Positions 21,386-30,669 of a stretch of DNA of 52,632 nt are shown here, one piece after another. Location of the stretch: positions 1-52,632 of IMG/VR virus record IMGVR_UViG_3300010391_000066, one strand, 5' to 3'. Positions within the stretch are counted from its first letter, which is position 1; the number at the start of each line of letters is the position of its first letter. Source of the DNA: a virus. The position numbers were made by a program, and so were the translations under genes. The notes beneath the pieces are model-generated. The model made no database searches, was not told the DNA's origin, and saw only the letters and a program-made list of their open reading frames with translations.

Positions 21386-21500
21386 ATTTGGACGCTCCCA
21401 ACCCTTTAAATCACTATTCAGTACCTGGTTATTCACCTACAGCGCCGCTGCTGATTTTGATGAGCTTCTAGGATGCCGTATATCCTTTGCTGTCCCTTAA
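21378..21500 (+). CDS. Short protein, 40 aa, possibly the C-terminal part of the preceding ORF
   Basis: MARFGRSQPFKSLFSTWLFT followed by YSAAADFDELLGCRISFAVP. It overlaps the preceding ORF and ends 3 nt before the next gene. It may be an independent micro-gene, or the shifted end of a disrupted structural gene. Confidence 0.35.
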   Translation: MARFGRSQPFKSLFSTWLFTYSAAADFDELLGCRISFAVP

Positions 21501-21503
21501 CCA

Positions 21504-22751
21504 ATGGTGAGAGTCATATCATGGACTGGAACAATGCCCCCCACCAACGTAAGGGTGGTAGAAGTGCCTCTAACCGGCATACCAAACCCACTCCTCCTTC
21601 CCGTCGCCTCCAGTCAAGCCCCCCTCTTCTCAACCTATGATGCTCTCAACGTCCCCGGCCAAGCAGCAGGATTTAGTTATCTTGACCCTTTTAATGGCAG
21701 TCTAGTTCGTATTTGGAAATTGACTAGTGCAACGGTTCCATCGGTCAACACTTATTGTAATCATGGTTACGCGGAATATGGGCCGTTCGTCAGCCGCGCC
21801 TGGGGATCACTGTTGAAACATACCATCATGTTCAAAACCTCCTCCGATCAGGCTTGGCTGGTTGACTTTGAAAGAGGGGTTGGGTTTTCTAACTACCGCC
21901 AAATCACAGGAACCATCAAACCTGATGGTGATACAGGTTGGTGTTGGTCCAACGTCATCGGCACTGAACAGATAGGCTATGCCTTCAACAACTCTGGCGG
22001 CACCCTTCGCAAGGTAAATACTGCTCCCGCCACACCAGTGGAGGTGGTGAGTGGTTTCTTTCCCAAGGCGGGGTTTGGTACCGGCTTTGTCGCCCCACAG
22101 GTGATGCAGGACAAGGACGATACATGGTTCGTTGGCGGTAACTCGTCAACAGGAGGCACTCAACACGCTTGGAACAGCGTCACGGGCGTCTACCTGACGA
22201 AGACGCCGTCTCCGGCTGGCAATGATACCCGGATCTTGAGGGGCAATGGCCTTTTCGCCTACATCCAACTCACCGACGCCACCTACAGCGTGTGGGATCT
22301 GACTTCAGACACGATTACCGGGAACTATCCATTCTCCACCTTTGGCTCACACCCCGGGGCGGCCCAGAAATATACCTTCTCTCACGTCGGCACCTCCTTC
22401 ATTTATACGGATATGTCCACGATTCCGCCCACAGTGACGAATGTTCCCGGTGGAGGAGGGGCCTTTAGTCACAACAACGGCTCCTGGATTCAAACTGGCC
22501 CCGTCCTTGATCAATGGATCACTGGGGCTCGTGATGAGAGCGTTAGCCAGTTCAACTTTGCCGTAGGCTATGTACGGTTGGGGGATGGGGACCGCCGGAT
22601 TCTTTGCCACCACTACTCCGATAACTCGAACTACCTTGGCCGTCCGTTCGCAACAGCTAGCCCAGATGGCAGAGTTGTTCTCTTTGATTCTAGGATGAAT
22701 GTCACATTTGGCAGGACAGATGTCTTTATTGCTGAGGTCCCACTAAGCTAA
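21504..22751 (+). CDS. Beta-propeller-like fibre-module protein, 415 aa
   Basis: Repeating strands with W/F.D/N patterns (QAWLVDFERGVGFSNYRQIT, TYSVWDLTSDTITGNYPF, DGRVVLFDSRMNVTFG) suggest a multi-bladed beta-propeller of seven or so units. No enzyme signature. Located among fibre genes and followed by a lectin-like protein, so receptor binding is likely. No Shine-Dalgarno site is evident. Confidence 0.55.
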   Translation: MVRVISWTGTMPPTNVRVVEVPLTGIPNPLLLPVASSQAPLFSTYDALNVPGQAAGFSYLDPFNGSLVRIWKLTSATVPSVNTYCNHGYAEYGPFVSRAWGSLLKHTIMFKTSSDQAWLVDFERGVGFSNYRQITGTIKPDGDTGWCWSNVIGTEQIGYAFNNSGGTLRKVNTAPATPVEVVSGFFPKAGFGTGFVAPQVMQDKDDTWFVGGNSSTGGTQHAWNSVTGVYLTKTPSPAGNDTRILRGNGLFAYIQLTDATYSVWDLTSDTITGNYPFSTFGSHPGAAQKYTFSHVGTSFIYTDMSTIPPTVTNVPGGGGAFSHNNGSWIQTGPVLDQWITGARDESVSQFNFAVGYVRLGDGDRRILCHHYSDNSNYLGRPFATASPDGRVVLFDSRMNVTFGRTDVFIAEVPLS

Positions 22752-23785
22752 TGGCTTCCGCTATCAATATCTACCTCTGCCCAGTCATCCGAGTGATAAC
22801 TAATGGTGTCACCAGCATTGAGCCATCTATTTTAGCGGCGGCTCAGAGCAGCGGCCACCAAAGCTGTAGTGTTATTAGGAAGGGCAATCTTCCTTACTGC
22901 ATTTTAGTGGTCCGATCCTCCAACTTTTCTGTTCTCAACTCACATCCTGACGCTTTCTCTATAACCAGTGGCGTTCAAGCTAGAATGGATGCCACCCTTT
23001 CATCCTTGGATAGCATTGGCTTTAACTCCCTAACCGCGTCAGTTCGTGGCAAACTAACTGCTTACGCAGCTCAAATGGGATTAACTAAGTCTTTTGTTGG
23101 AGCATCCCAGGGTGTGGTGATGAGGGATCTAATACGCCACCAAAATCCTTTTTTCAATGAATTTGCGTTTGATCAACTCGTCCCAGAGCTGAAAAGCTCC
23201 ATTACTGACAATTTTGATCGTGTGGATTCTTCAACCTTGGGATCTGGTTGGTTGGCGAATGAAGTTGGAATGTGGTCCATTGTCACTAATGCCGCCAAGG
23301 GTTTCACAACCGCATTCAACAGCGTCATTCGTTCTGAAGCGTCTTTCCCAAATGATCAATACGCTCAAGCAGATCATAGTGGCACAACAGCTACCCCTGG
23401 TGTTATAATACGTTCTCCAGGAGTAGGTCTTTATCCATACTACGTCTTCCGTATCGCCAATTCCACCACTTTAGATCTCCGAGAGATGACATCCTATGAG
23501 GTGACATCCTTTTTAACAAGTTGGGCCATCACGGATGCAGCTCCACGTACTGTCAAGGGGCAAGCTGCGGCGGCTGTTCTCACAGGTTTCTTCAATGGCA
23601 CGCAGTTATCTCCATCTCATACTGATGCCTCCCCTATCAACTCCGGCATCCCTGGTATGTTTGATGCTTCTAATTTTGTTTCACATGACAACTTTGAATG
23701 CACTGCCGCCACCTCCACAACCACCTTCACCCCAGTGGGAGGGATGATGATGCCACAAATTTCTTATAGGACTATCATCATTTAA
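22751..23785 (+). CDS. Protein with concanavalin-like lectin domain, 344 aa
   Basis: Starts in a TAATG overlap. Residues 155-330 begin DNFDRVDSSTLGSGW and continue W.IV.N....AFN, the entry motif of LamG/concanavalin-type carbohydrate-binding sandwiches. The first 150 residues are a different helical domain (LDSIGFNSLTASVRGKLTAY). It probably recognises host surface sugar. Domain assignment by motif; ligand unknown. Confidence 0.6.
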   Translation: MASAINIYLCPVIRVITNGVTSIEPSILAAAQSSGHQSCSVIRKGNLPYCILVVRSSNFSVLNSHPDAFSITSGVQARMDATLSSLDSIGFNSLTASVRGKLTAYAAQMGLTKSFVGASQGVVMRDLIRHQNPFFNEFAFDQLVPELKSSITDNFDRVDSSTLGSGWLANEVGMWSIVTNAAKGFTTAFNSVIRSEASFPNDQYAQADHSGTTATPGVIIRSPGVGLYPYYVFRIANSTTLDLREMTSYEVTSFLTSWAITDAAPRTVKGQAAAAVLTGFFNGTQLSPSHTDASPINSGIPGMFDASNFVSHDNFECTAATSTTTFTPVGGMMMPQISYRTIII

Positions 23786-23827
23786 TCGTGGACTCAATGA
23801 CCTCATCAGATGGGGTCAGAGGTAAAA

Positions 23828-24145
23828 ATGGGTTATTTGTTAATCGACCACACTTCTTCCTTGCCTAGCATCCAAAAACAGTATGGTAAGAAGAAGGAAT
23901 ATGATACAATAAGCTGTAAGCACTGCCAAGCTGTCATCAAGATAGTGCATCGCCAACCTCAAGGCGCATTCTGCATATCTTGTGGGGGTCCCGTCTGTGA
24001 CGTTCCAGCATGCACCTCCCGCTGTGAACCTTTCTTCAAAAAGATAGAGCAGCAGCTCTCCCGCCAACGATTCTTCTCTGACATTGAAAAGATGCAATTA
24101 GAGAAGAGTCATCAATTCTTCGATCGAATCTCTCCTAGGAGTTAA
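23828..24145 (+). CDS. Zinc-finger protein, 105 aa
   Basis: Start taken at the ATG after AGAGGTAAAA. It has CKHCQ, CISCGGPVCD, ACTSRC: seven or more cysteines forming at least one zinc site, then a charged helix (KKIEQQLSRQRFFSDIEKMQ). Unusual as a likely virion-module zinc protein between fibre genes. Function unknown. Confidence 0.55.
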   Translation: MGYLLIDHTSSLPSIQKQYGKKKEYDTISCKHCQAVIKIVHRQPQGAFCISCGGPVCDVPACTSRCEPFFKKIEQQLSRQRFFSDIEKMQLEKSHQFFDRISPRS

Positions 24146-24147
24146 AA

Positions 24148-24609
24148 ATGGCAAGATATACTGGTGTGAGGGGATCAATCACACCTGTTCTGACTAACGA
24201 CAATTGGACCCTTCACGCTGCATCTGGTGAAAGCGGCAAGATCTTGGAAGTACATTGGGGTGGTGAAGTCACATCCACCAACCAAATGGAAACAGAAATA
24301 AAGAGGGCAACCACAGTAGGTGTGACTATTACCGCAGGTACAGCAGGTAAAGTACATCCAAATTCTCCAACCAACCTCTTGGATTTTGCGACAGGTTGGA
24401 CCACGCAACCCGTCCTTACAGGTGGTACGGGTGTTGGCACCCTTTTTGGCACATCCTGGAATGCCCATGGTGGTGTTGTGAGATGGTTGGCTGCTCCTGG
24501 CGAGGAATTTATCGTTATTGGAATGGCATCCGCCGCAGCTTCAATCTCCTGCCGCAATTATGTGGGCACCTCCATCTCCAGTTATGGCTTAGTCTGGGAC
24601 GAAGACTAA
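24148..24609 (+). CDS. Structural beta-sandwich protein related to 20706, 153 aa
   Basis: TCCTAGGAGTTAAAA precedes the ATG. SGESGKILEVHWGGEVTSTN and the C-terminal SCRNYVGTSISSYGLVWDED show a small beta-sandwich resembling the product at 20706. Probably a virion surface protein. The downstream end has an AT-rich inverted repeat. Confidence 0.55.
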   Translation: MARYTGVRGSITPVLTNDNWTLHAASGESGKILEVHWGGEVTSTNQMETEIKRATTVGVTITAGTAGKVHPNSPTNLLDFATGWTTQPVLTGGTGVGTLFGTSWNAHGGVVRWLAAPGEEFIVIGMASAAASISCRNYVGTSISSYGLVWDED

Positions 24610-24643
24610 CTCCTAATTAGCTAATTAGTTAGTTAAGGAGTTT
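24609..24643 (+). terminator. AT-rich inverted repeat between fibre genes
   Basis: AACTCCT ... AGGAGTT arms enclose CTAATTAG-type palindromic sequence right after a stop. It is imperfect, without a U-run, and also contains the ribosome site for the next gene (AAGGAG), so it may affect translation of that gene. Confidence 0.4.
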
Positions 24644-24648
24644 AGGTA

Positions 24649-26265
24649 ATGCCTGACTTCCTTTTCTGGAGGCGGTCAAAGCGCTTCACCGCCGAGACCG
24701 CCTACCAGATCAATGCTCAGGTCCCGCCACTAGACGATAACCCAGAGTCAAGTAAGAGCCTCCTTCCATCAACGGCTCCTGGACTCCTTAGGGTAGCTGC
24801 GCTCATCGCAGCTACCGTCCCCCTCCTTCTATCCTCCCCAGTCCACTTTACAAGTGAAAACTTAGCCGCCCCAGGGGTACAAGTCTATCCAGACCGCGCT
24901 CCAGGCCAACAAAGAGCAGCCCAAACAGCCTACAACGCCCAAATCCCTCCAGTAGTTGACATCGTATCTGGACAGGACCCAGTTACACCAGGTTCTGCAC
25001 TATTCCCTTCCAGAGCCCCATCCCTCCTAGGACCACAGAGGGCTTCTAACACCGCCTACCACATCAAACTGTCTAGTCAGGAAAGGTTTGTTGCTGACTC
25101 TGACCCCCTTCCCCCTGGGAGACAACTTCTTCCATCTCTCTCCCGATCCTATACTTCTCTACAAGGGATCAATACTACAAGCCTCTCACCAGACTTGCTC
25201 CCTGCAAGTCCTGTTTATCCGTCTAGAGTTGCGCCCAAGGTTACCGCCCAAACTGCCTACAATCTAGCCCTCAGTCAACCAGTGGGGGCAGCAGAAGCCC
25301 TTCCTGAGGGTAAGTCTTTAATTCCTGATAAGGCTCTGGGTCCTTCCAGAGTAGCCAACTCTGCCTATAGTGCTCTCCTATCAACATTTGTAAACCTAGA
25401 TGCTCTACAGGATGGGAAGCTACTCCTTCCTGACCATGCTCCTAGTCCAAGACGAGCAGCCAACTCTACCTATCGGGTCCTGCTCAGCAACTACCAAATT
25501 GATGATGCAGCAGCACCACAAGCTCTTCCAGAAGGGCGGCAATTGTGGCCATCTCTTGGCCACTCCATTCAAGTTAGTCATGGAATAAGTGGAAGCTCTC
25601 TTGCCCCTCCCTCTGATCTTCCAACTCCAGGGGTGTTTACTCCCCCTAGTGTTATCCCCCGTAGGGCAGGAAATGAAGCCTACCGCATCCTTCATGGCCT
25701 CATTCCTCCTCCAGATGCTATATTTCCTCCAGCGCCAACAAGTCTAACAAACCTAAGTTCTCCCCTTAAATCACATTTTCAACCCGCAACCTCCTATCAA
25801 ACCTATTCCACACTTGGTTCTTCCATTACAGATCCCGTTGGAACAGGTTTTATCCCAACAGAAGCCAAGGGAGCAAAAAGGGCTTCCTCAACAGCTTATC
25901 AACTCCTCCTCAGCTCCTATCCCGTTGACTCCATAGGAGACATAAATCTTCCTGATGGGAAACCACTTCTTCCAGACAGAGCACCTTCCGCTCTACGTGC
26001 CCCATACTCTGCATACATCGCACTACAGTCCTCATTCATCACCCCAGAATCAGAACCCAGGGAGTTTATTCAATCCCTGCTCCCATCCATCGCTCCTGGA
26101 CGACCCCGAGCAGCAGCTACAGCCTACATCATCAAATTCCCAACCTTCCCGGTTGAAGATGACGTCTTACCACCTCCCTCTCTAGGAGCTACAAGATTGG
26201 TCTTAGGTCACGATCCTGGTAGTGAAGTTTCCATAAATATGACCCCAACTTTAGGCCACTCATGA
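24649..26265 (+). CDS. Novel-looking repeat protein (LLPDRAP...RAxxTAYxxLLSS), 538 aa
   Basis: At least ten copies of the pattern R-A-x-x-[ST]-A/T-Y-x-x-x-L occur, with the Tyr near residues 19, 95, 137, 204, 240, 275, 345, 417, 456 and 493, and further degenerate copies. The best units are 35-39 residues and start with G..LLPDRAPS, as in LPDGKPLLPDRAP and RAANSTYRVLLSN. Almost no charged clusters or Cys. I do not recognise the repeat family. As it lies among fibre genes it may be a long filamentous or surface-binding protein. Ends ATGA into the next gene. Confidence 0.7.
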   Translation: MPDFLFWRRSKRFTAETAYQINAQVPPLDDNPESSKSLLPSTAPGLLRVAALIAATVPLLLSSPVHFTSENLAAPGVQVYPDRAPGQQRAAQTAYNAQIPPVVDIVSGQDPVTPGSALFPSRAPSLLGPQRASNTAYHIKLSSQERFVADSDPLPPGRQLLPSLSRSYTSLQGINTTSLSPDLLPASPVYPSRVAPKVTAQTAYNLALSQPVGAAEALPEGKSLIPDKALGPSRVANSAYSALLSTFVNLDALQDGKLLLPDHAPSPRRAANSTYRVLLSNYQIDDAAAPQALPEGRQLWPSLGHSIQVSHGISGSSLAPPSDLPTPGVFTPPSVIPRRAGNEAYRILHGLIPPPDAIFPPAPTSLTNLSSPLKSHFQPATSYQTYSTLGSSITDPVGTGFIPTEAKGAKRASSTAYQLLLSSYPVDSIGDINLPDGKPLLPDRAPSALRAPYSAYIALQSSFITPESEPREFIQSLLPSIAPGRPRAAATAYIIKFPTFPVEDDVLPPPSLGATRLVLGHDPGSEVSINMTPTLGHS

Positions 26266-26600
26266 TAGATCCTCAAGGTAAAATTACTACTACTATTGGA
26301 GTCCCCAAACGGCTCACTTTTAATCAATCTGATCCTACCCTCCGTTACCCTTGTCACGCCTTCATCGTGGAGGCTCTACCAACCAATGGGGGAAAAGTAT
26401 ATGTGATGAGGGGTAATAACGCATTTGTGGTTGGTACTTATGCCAATGTTGCTGCTGTTATTGCTATCCCAACTGTCAACATCATCCCCTCCTTTCAAGC
26501 TGGGTTTAGCGCTAGCGCCAATCCCTTTAATCTTGCTGACTACTACATTGATGTAGAACTTAGCAATGAAGGGGTTATTGTTACAGCTCTGGTTCTATGA
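26262..26600 (+). CDS. Small beta-barrel-like structural protein, 112 aa
   Basis: ATGA overlap with the repeat protein. Beta-rich (GKVYVMRGNNAFVVGTYANV, YYIDVELSNEGVIVTALVL). Probably a virion protein. No family recognised. A ribosome-site hairpin follows. Confidence 0.55.
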   Translation: MIDPQGKITTTIGVPKRLTFNQSDPTLRYPCHAFIVEALPTNGGKVYVMRGNNAFVVGTYANVAAVIAIPTVNIIPSFQAGFSASANPFNLADYYIDVELSNEGVIVTALVL

Positions 26601-26602
26601 TA

Positions 26603-26625
26603 TGATGTAACCGGAGGTTACATCA
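26603..26625 (+). promoter_or_regulatory. Hairpin that encloses a Shine-Dalgarno site
   Basis: TGATGTAACC, loop GGA, GGTTACATCA: perfect 10-bp stem. Its loop and first 3' stem bases are GGAGG, the ribosome site of the gene at 26628, 10 nt away. Folding would hide part of the site, so translation of that gene could be throttled or coupled to ribosome movement from upstream. Confidence 0.55.
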
Positions 26626-26627
26626 CA

Positions 26628-26795
26628 ATGGAAAAGACATTTGAACAACACTTGACCGAGGAGGCTGGACGGCTCTGGTTCCTGGTCCAACAACTTGCCT
26701 TCACCTCTCAACAGAGGGAGAGAAGGATCAAGGAGCTTGAGGACCGGGTGGTTGAGTTGGAACGTGAATTTCAGGAGAAAAAGCCCCTAGACTAA
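26628..26795 (+). CDS. Coiled-coil protein, 55 aa
   Basis: QQRERRIKELEDRVVELERE with regular I/L/V heptads forms a clear coiled coil. It may be an oligomeric accessory of the tail-adaptor cluster that follows. Preceded by a possibly regulated ribosome site. No family recognised. Confidence 0.55.
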   Translation: MEKTFEQHLTEEAGRLWFLVQQLAFTSQQRERRIKELEDRVVELEREFQEKKPLD

Positions 26796-26796
26796 G

Positions 26797-27465
26797 ATGG
26801 CCTACGCAGTCACAACCCGCTCGTCCCTCCGCACCAGGATCAGAGAGCGTCTCATTGCCACCTTCTGGGCTGACGATGAGATCAACCGCCTCATTGATGA
26901 GGCCCTAAAGATGTGGAATGCCCTCACCGGCTACCATCATCAGACGTCAACGGTCTCGTTGACGTCTGGGACACGTTTCTATGACCTGACAACCAACGTC
27001 GCCAACTTTGAGATTTTCCTGGGTGGGGAGCTGGATGACACCCACCCCTCCCCCACCTCCCTCCAAAGCCTTGACACCCTCATCCCAGCGTGGCAGGGAG
27101 CCGCTAACGCTACCATCAGCTATCTCGCTCCCATTGGGATGGACCAGATAGCTATCCACCCACCCCCTACAGCGACTACGTCGTTGTATGTGAGCAATGT
27201 GAGAACAGCCATCCTCCCAACCGCTGACGGTGATTTCATTCAGGTGGGGGAGGAAGATCTTCCCGCCATCGTTGACTGCGCTCACTTCTTGGGGACGATT
27301 AAGGAGGGGGGAGCGGAGTTGAAGGATGCACTCCCATTGTTACAAAATTTTTTGAAGCAAGCCTCCAAATATAACAGCCGTTTGTCATCCACCTCAGCTT
27401 ACCGCAACATCCTTGGATCAGGGGATCAAGCTCCAACCCATGACCCCCTCCGAGGGGGTCAATAG
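26797..27465 (+). CDS. Tail adaptor-like protein, 222 aa
   Basis: The N-terminal helices RSSLRTRIRERLIATFWADD and EINRLIDEALKMWNALTGYH match the helical start of podovirus head-tail adaptor/tubular-type proteins, followed by a beta domain (TVSLTSGTRFYDLTTNVANF). It contains a perfect 12-bp hairpin at 26941 and ends in another. Probably part of the neck between portal and nozzle. Confidence 0.6.
   Translation: MAYAVTTRSSLRTRIRERLIATFWADDEINRLIDEALKMWNALTGYHHQTSTVSLTSGTRFYDLTTNVANFEIFLGGELDDTHPSPTSLQSLDTLIPAWQGAANATISYLAPIGMDQIAIHPPPTATTSLYVSNVRTAILPTADGDFIQVGEEDLPAIVDCAHFLGTIKEGGAELKDALPLLQNFLKQASKYNSRLSSTSAYRNILGSGDQAPTHDPLRGGQ
26941..26968. repeat. Perfect 12-bp hairpin inside the adaptor gene
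   Basis: CAGACGTCAACG, loop GTCT, CGTTGACGTCTG. It lies fully inside coding sequence and is among the longest stems here. The chance of one 12-bp perfect stem with a short loop in this window is only about one or two percent. Confidence 0.7.
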
Positions 27466-28127
27466 TGGCGTACACCATCATTGATACCAACGTCCATAGG
27501 GAGATTCAATACCACCTCCTGGAGACTGTGAATGGGGGGTCCAGCTACGCCTCTGGCCTTTACACCACATCTGAGGTGGTGGCGCGAATGAACTATCGCC
27601 TTCGTGAATTCAATAAGTTGACGAATGTGGTAACAAAACGGTCTACTTCCCTCTCCACCACAGCCAATGTAACTGAACAACCTATCCCCACCGACGCCAT
27701 CAATCTCATCAGAGTAGGGTACCCTGATTCTCTGGGTACTACTTATGAGGTGAGGGAGGGTTCCGCCTTAGAGGCGGATATGATCATTGCCGATCTCAGA
27801 GGCGCGAACGCCGCTGTAGACCTTCCAAAGGTCTACACCCAAGAGTTTGGGGCTGTTCTTACCATTGATATGTTGCCTCCTCCCAACGCCGTCAGGGCTA
27901 TAGACTACATCTATAGCCCGCAGCCAACCCTCCTCCCTGATCCTCCCAATGGCGCAACCCTTCAATGCCCTGATGACTTCACCCCCTTTGTCAAATTTGG
28001 TGTGTTAGCCGACTTGTTTAACAAGTCCGGTGAAGCCCACGACCCCGAGCGCGCTGCTTTGTGTCAGTCAATATATGAGCTTGGGGTGAAGGTGGCGCAG
28101 GGTTGGGTTTATGGTGGAGCAGCATAG
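27465..28127 (+). CDS. Tail adaptor-like protein, 220 aa, GTG start
   Basis: Begins in a TAGTG overlap. The N-terminal helix-rich part ends TSEVVARMNYRLREFNKLTN, followed by a beta region, echoing the architecture of the previous gene; the two may be old paralogues. Presumably a tail-tube or neck component feeding into the large nozzle-like protein. Two short perfect hairpins are in the coding region. Confidence 0.6.
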   Translation: MAYTIIDTNVHREIQYHLLETVNGGSSYASGLYTTSEVVARMNYRLREFNKLTNVVTKRSTSLSTTANVTEQPIPTDAINLIRVGYPDSLGTTYEVREGSALEADMIIADLRGANAAVDLPKVYTQEFGAVLTIDMLPPPNAVRAIDYIYSPQPTLLPDPPNGATLQCPDDFTPFVKFGVLADLFNKSGEAHDPERAALCQSIYELGVKVAQGWVYGGAA

Positions 28128-28146
28128 CAAGTCCAACTAGACAACA

Positions 28147-30669
28147 ATGCCAGATTATAATAAATTGGGGATAAGGTTCTCAAACTTTGGGTTGAACCTT
28201 GCTCATGACCCCACCGTACTTCCATTTGGGAAGTACCAGCAGCTCACCAACCTGCGCTCAGAATATGAGGGCAGACTCAACCAACGTCTTGGGTTGCTGA
28301 GGATGGATAGTGTAGCCCTAGGGGCGGCGGTGTTGGGGATTAAGCATCTCCACGATGCCGTTCAGGCCACCTACAAGGATGTGTACCTGATCCGATCAGG
28401 TACTAAGGTGTATGCCACCACCGCCACGGCGGGTGGACTAGTTACCATTACCCCTGTCTTCTTCTTTACGGATGTTAGCGGAGCTAACGTCCACAGTAGT
28501 GCTTTTGGCTCTTGGGTGGTGGATCACCCCGGCTTATCCAACCAAATATGGGCCTACCTCGGCGACTCCACTCTCATGCTGAAGTATGCCATCACCTCTG
28601 GGGGTGGAATTTCTGTTAAGAGCGTTGGCATTGCCCGTCCCGCAGGCGCTATAGCCAGCATCGCTCAAACCACAGGGGGATCTCTAACCCTTCTTGGAGC
28701 CTACAATTTCCGCTACACCCTCTATGATAAGAACACAGGAACAGAATCCCTCTTTACTAGCGCCGCAGACGTCACCACTACCCTTACAGGCTCCAACAAC
28801 AAAATCACTCTAGATATCCCCACCCAAGCCGTTGACGCCGCCGTCACCCACGTCCGCCTCTATAGAAAGGGTGGGACCCTCTCAACGTGGAACCGCGTCA
28901 GTGATGATGGGGCATTTTATGTTTACACCGGCACCCTCTTATCAATAACTGACGCTGCCACCCTCTCACGCTCTGACTCCTCAGCGGCCACCGCCACCCT
29001 CCTCAACCTCGTCTCTGATAAGCCCTTCACTGTCGTCAACTCTAGCGGTGTGGCCACAGCGGGGACAGCCCTAGCCACCCTCTTTGGACCCTACCTTGGC
29101 TACACCCTAGCCTGTGGCGATACAGGTAACCCTGGTTACCTGTACTGGACCGACAAACTCAGCCCCGACACCCAAGATCCAGCCAACAACGTAGAGGTGA
29201 CGTCAGCCAATGACCCCCTCCAAAATGGCTTCATCTACGACGGCAAACCCTTCGTCTTCAGCCAAGAGAGCCTCTACGCTCTCTTTGTAGGCTTGTCTTC
29301 GACAAGCACCTTTACTCCATCCAAGACTTCTTGTGGCCGGGGCCTGTGGACGCGGTGGGCTTTCTGTGTGGGACCGGAAGTATACTTCCTCTCCAAGGAT
29401 GGGATCTACGCGACAGCGGGGGGCGTGGAGCGTACCCTAACGGGTGATGAGATGCGCCCCCTCTTTGATCCAGATCAATCCCTCACAGTCATCAATGGAG
29501 TAGGTGTTGTTGATTATACCCAGACAGCTTTCATGTGGATGGTCTATCACAACAATGAAGTCTATTTCGCCTACAAAGGGAAGGATGCTGTTGGTTATCT
29601 CTTAGCATATGACCTCCGCTACAACCGTTGGCGCTCAGTCACCACAGCCCTTGGAAGTAACTTCGTTACTTCCCTCTACAGCGATGAGCAGACCACAGGG
29701 AACCTGTTAACAGGTTCTGGGACCGCTGCCGGTTCCATGTTCCAAGATTCTGGCGGCGCAGATGGAGGAACAGCCTTCAGTTGCTCCCTCAAAACCCAGA
29801 CCATCGTCCTAGGTTCCCCGCTGATTAACAAAGAGTGGGGAGCCATCATCGTTGATCTTGATCCGGGGAATGTGACGGTAACCATCACCGTCAAATCCGC
29901 CAAAGACGTCACAACGATTGGGACTACCACCGTTGCTGGGGGCGCGGGACGTACTCGCAAATTCCTCAGCCTCGCAGACACCTTCGCCGAAGACATCACC
30001 CTCACCATCACGTGGACCTCTGGGACTACATCACCCATCCTCTATGGATATGAGTTGCTCTACCGCCCCGAAGAGCCCGTCGTCAACAGGTGGTCTGTCA
30101 TCGGAACAACGCATGAGTTGGAGGGCTGGCAGATCCTCCGCAGCGCCTACATCGCCTTGAGGTCAGATGGAACTGTCACATTAGACGTGACAGTTGATGG
30201 AGGCTCCTCTACTTCTTACACCCTAGCCACAACTGCTGGAGCTAAGCTAAGAACATTTGTTCCATTTAATCCCACCAAAGGAAAGATTTTCAGTTATACT
30301 CTCTCCTTGGGAACAGCTACATCATTCCGCTTCTACCCCGAGCAGTCAGAGGTTCACGTCAAGCCGTGGATCACCTCCCTCAGCTACCAAACGGCTAGGC
30401 CGTTTGGGGCTGGGACCCCTGAGGGGGGTTACATTGGAGAGGGTGGGGGGACTGGCTCTGGTGGTGGGGGTGGTGCTGGTGGAGGTGGTGGTGGCGGGGG
30501 TGGAGCCCCTAGTCTCCCTCTAACACCTTTGTTTGATGATGTAGGATCGGGCGGTGGCTTAGATCTGGTTCCCGGAGAGGAGGGGCCTTTGAACTTCCCA
30601 TCTGACACTCCACTCCCTGAAGGGACAAACATTCCTGGGATGGGACCCACCTTTGGCCCTGGAGGTTGA
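28147..30669 (+). CDS. Large nozzle/hub-like tail protein, 840 aa
   Basis: Starts LGIRFSNFGLNLAHDPTVLP and continues as successive beta blades (TYKDVYLIRSGTKVYATTAT, WAYLGDSTLMLKYAITSGGG), which fits the beta-propeller nozzle or hub of podovirus tails. Residues after about 750 are Gly-rich (a run of GGGGG segments) then Pro-rich, a flexible tail. At least five perfect hairpins occur inside its coding sequence, the densest cluster in the left arm. Assignment by architecture and position after two adaptor genes. Confidence 0.65.
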   Translation: MPDYNKLGIRFSNFGLNLAHDPTVLPFGKYQQLTNLRSEYEGRLNQRLGLLRMDSVALGAAVLGIKHLHDAVQATYKDVYLIRSGTKVYATTATAGGLVTITPVFFFTDVSGANVHSSAFGSWVVDHPGLSNQIWAYLGDSTLMLKYAITSGGGISVKSVGIARPAGAIASIAQTTGGSLTLLGAYNFRYTLYDKNTGTESLFTSAADVTTTLTGSNNKITLDIPTQAVDAAVTHVRLYRKGGTLSTWNRVSDDGAFYVYTGTLLSITDAATLSRSDSSAATATLLNLVSDKPFTVVNSSGVATAGTALATLFGPYLGYTLACGDTGNPGYLYWTDKLSPDTQDPANNVEVTSANDPLQNGFIYDGKPFVFSQESLYALFVGLSSTSTFTPSKTSCGRGLWTRWAFCVGPEVYFLSKDGIYATAGGVERTLTGDEMRPLFDPDQSLTVINGVGVVDYTQTAFMWMVYHNNEVYFAYKGKDAVGYLLAYDLRYNRWRSVTTALGSNFVTSLYSDEQTTGNLLTGSGTAAGSMFQDSGGADGGTAFSCSLKTQTIVLGSPLINKEWGAIIVDLDPGNVTVTITVKSAKDVTTIGTTTVAGGAGRTRKFLSLADTFAEDITLTITWTSGTTSPILYGYELLYRPEEPVVNRWSVIGTTHELEGWQILRSAYIALRSDGTVTLDVTVDGGSSTSYTLATTAGAKLRTFVPFNPTKGKIFSYTLSLGTATSFRFYPEQSEVHVKPWITSLSYQTARPFGAGTPEGGYIGEGGGTGSGGGGGAGGGGGGGGGAPSLPLTPLFDDVGSGGGLDLVPGEEGPLNFPSDTPLPEGTNIPGMGPTFGPGG

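Noticed and set aside
21215-21500. Programmed frameshift joining the two short frames
   Set aside because: No slippery heptamer is visible in the 8-bp overlap; a disrupted or two-gene arrangement is as likely.
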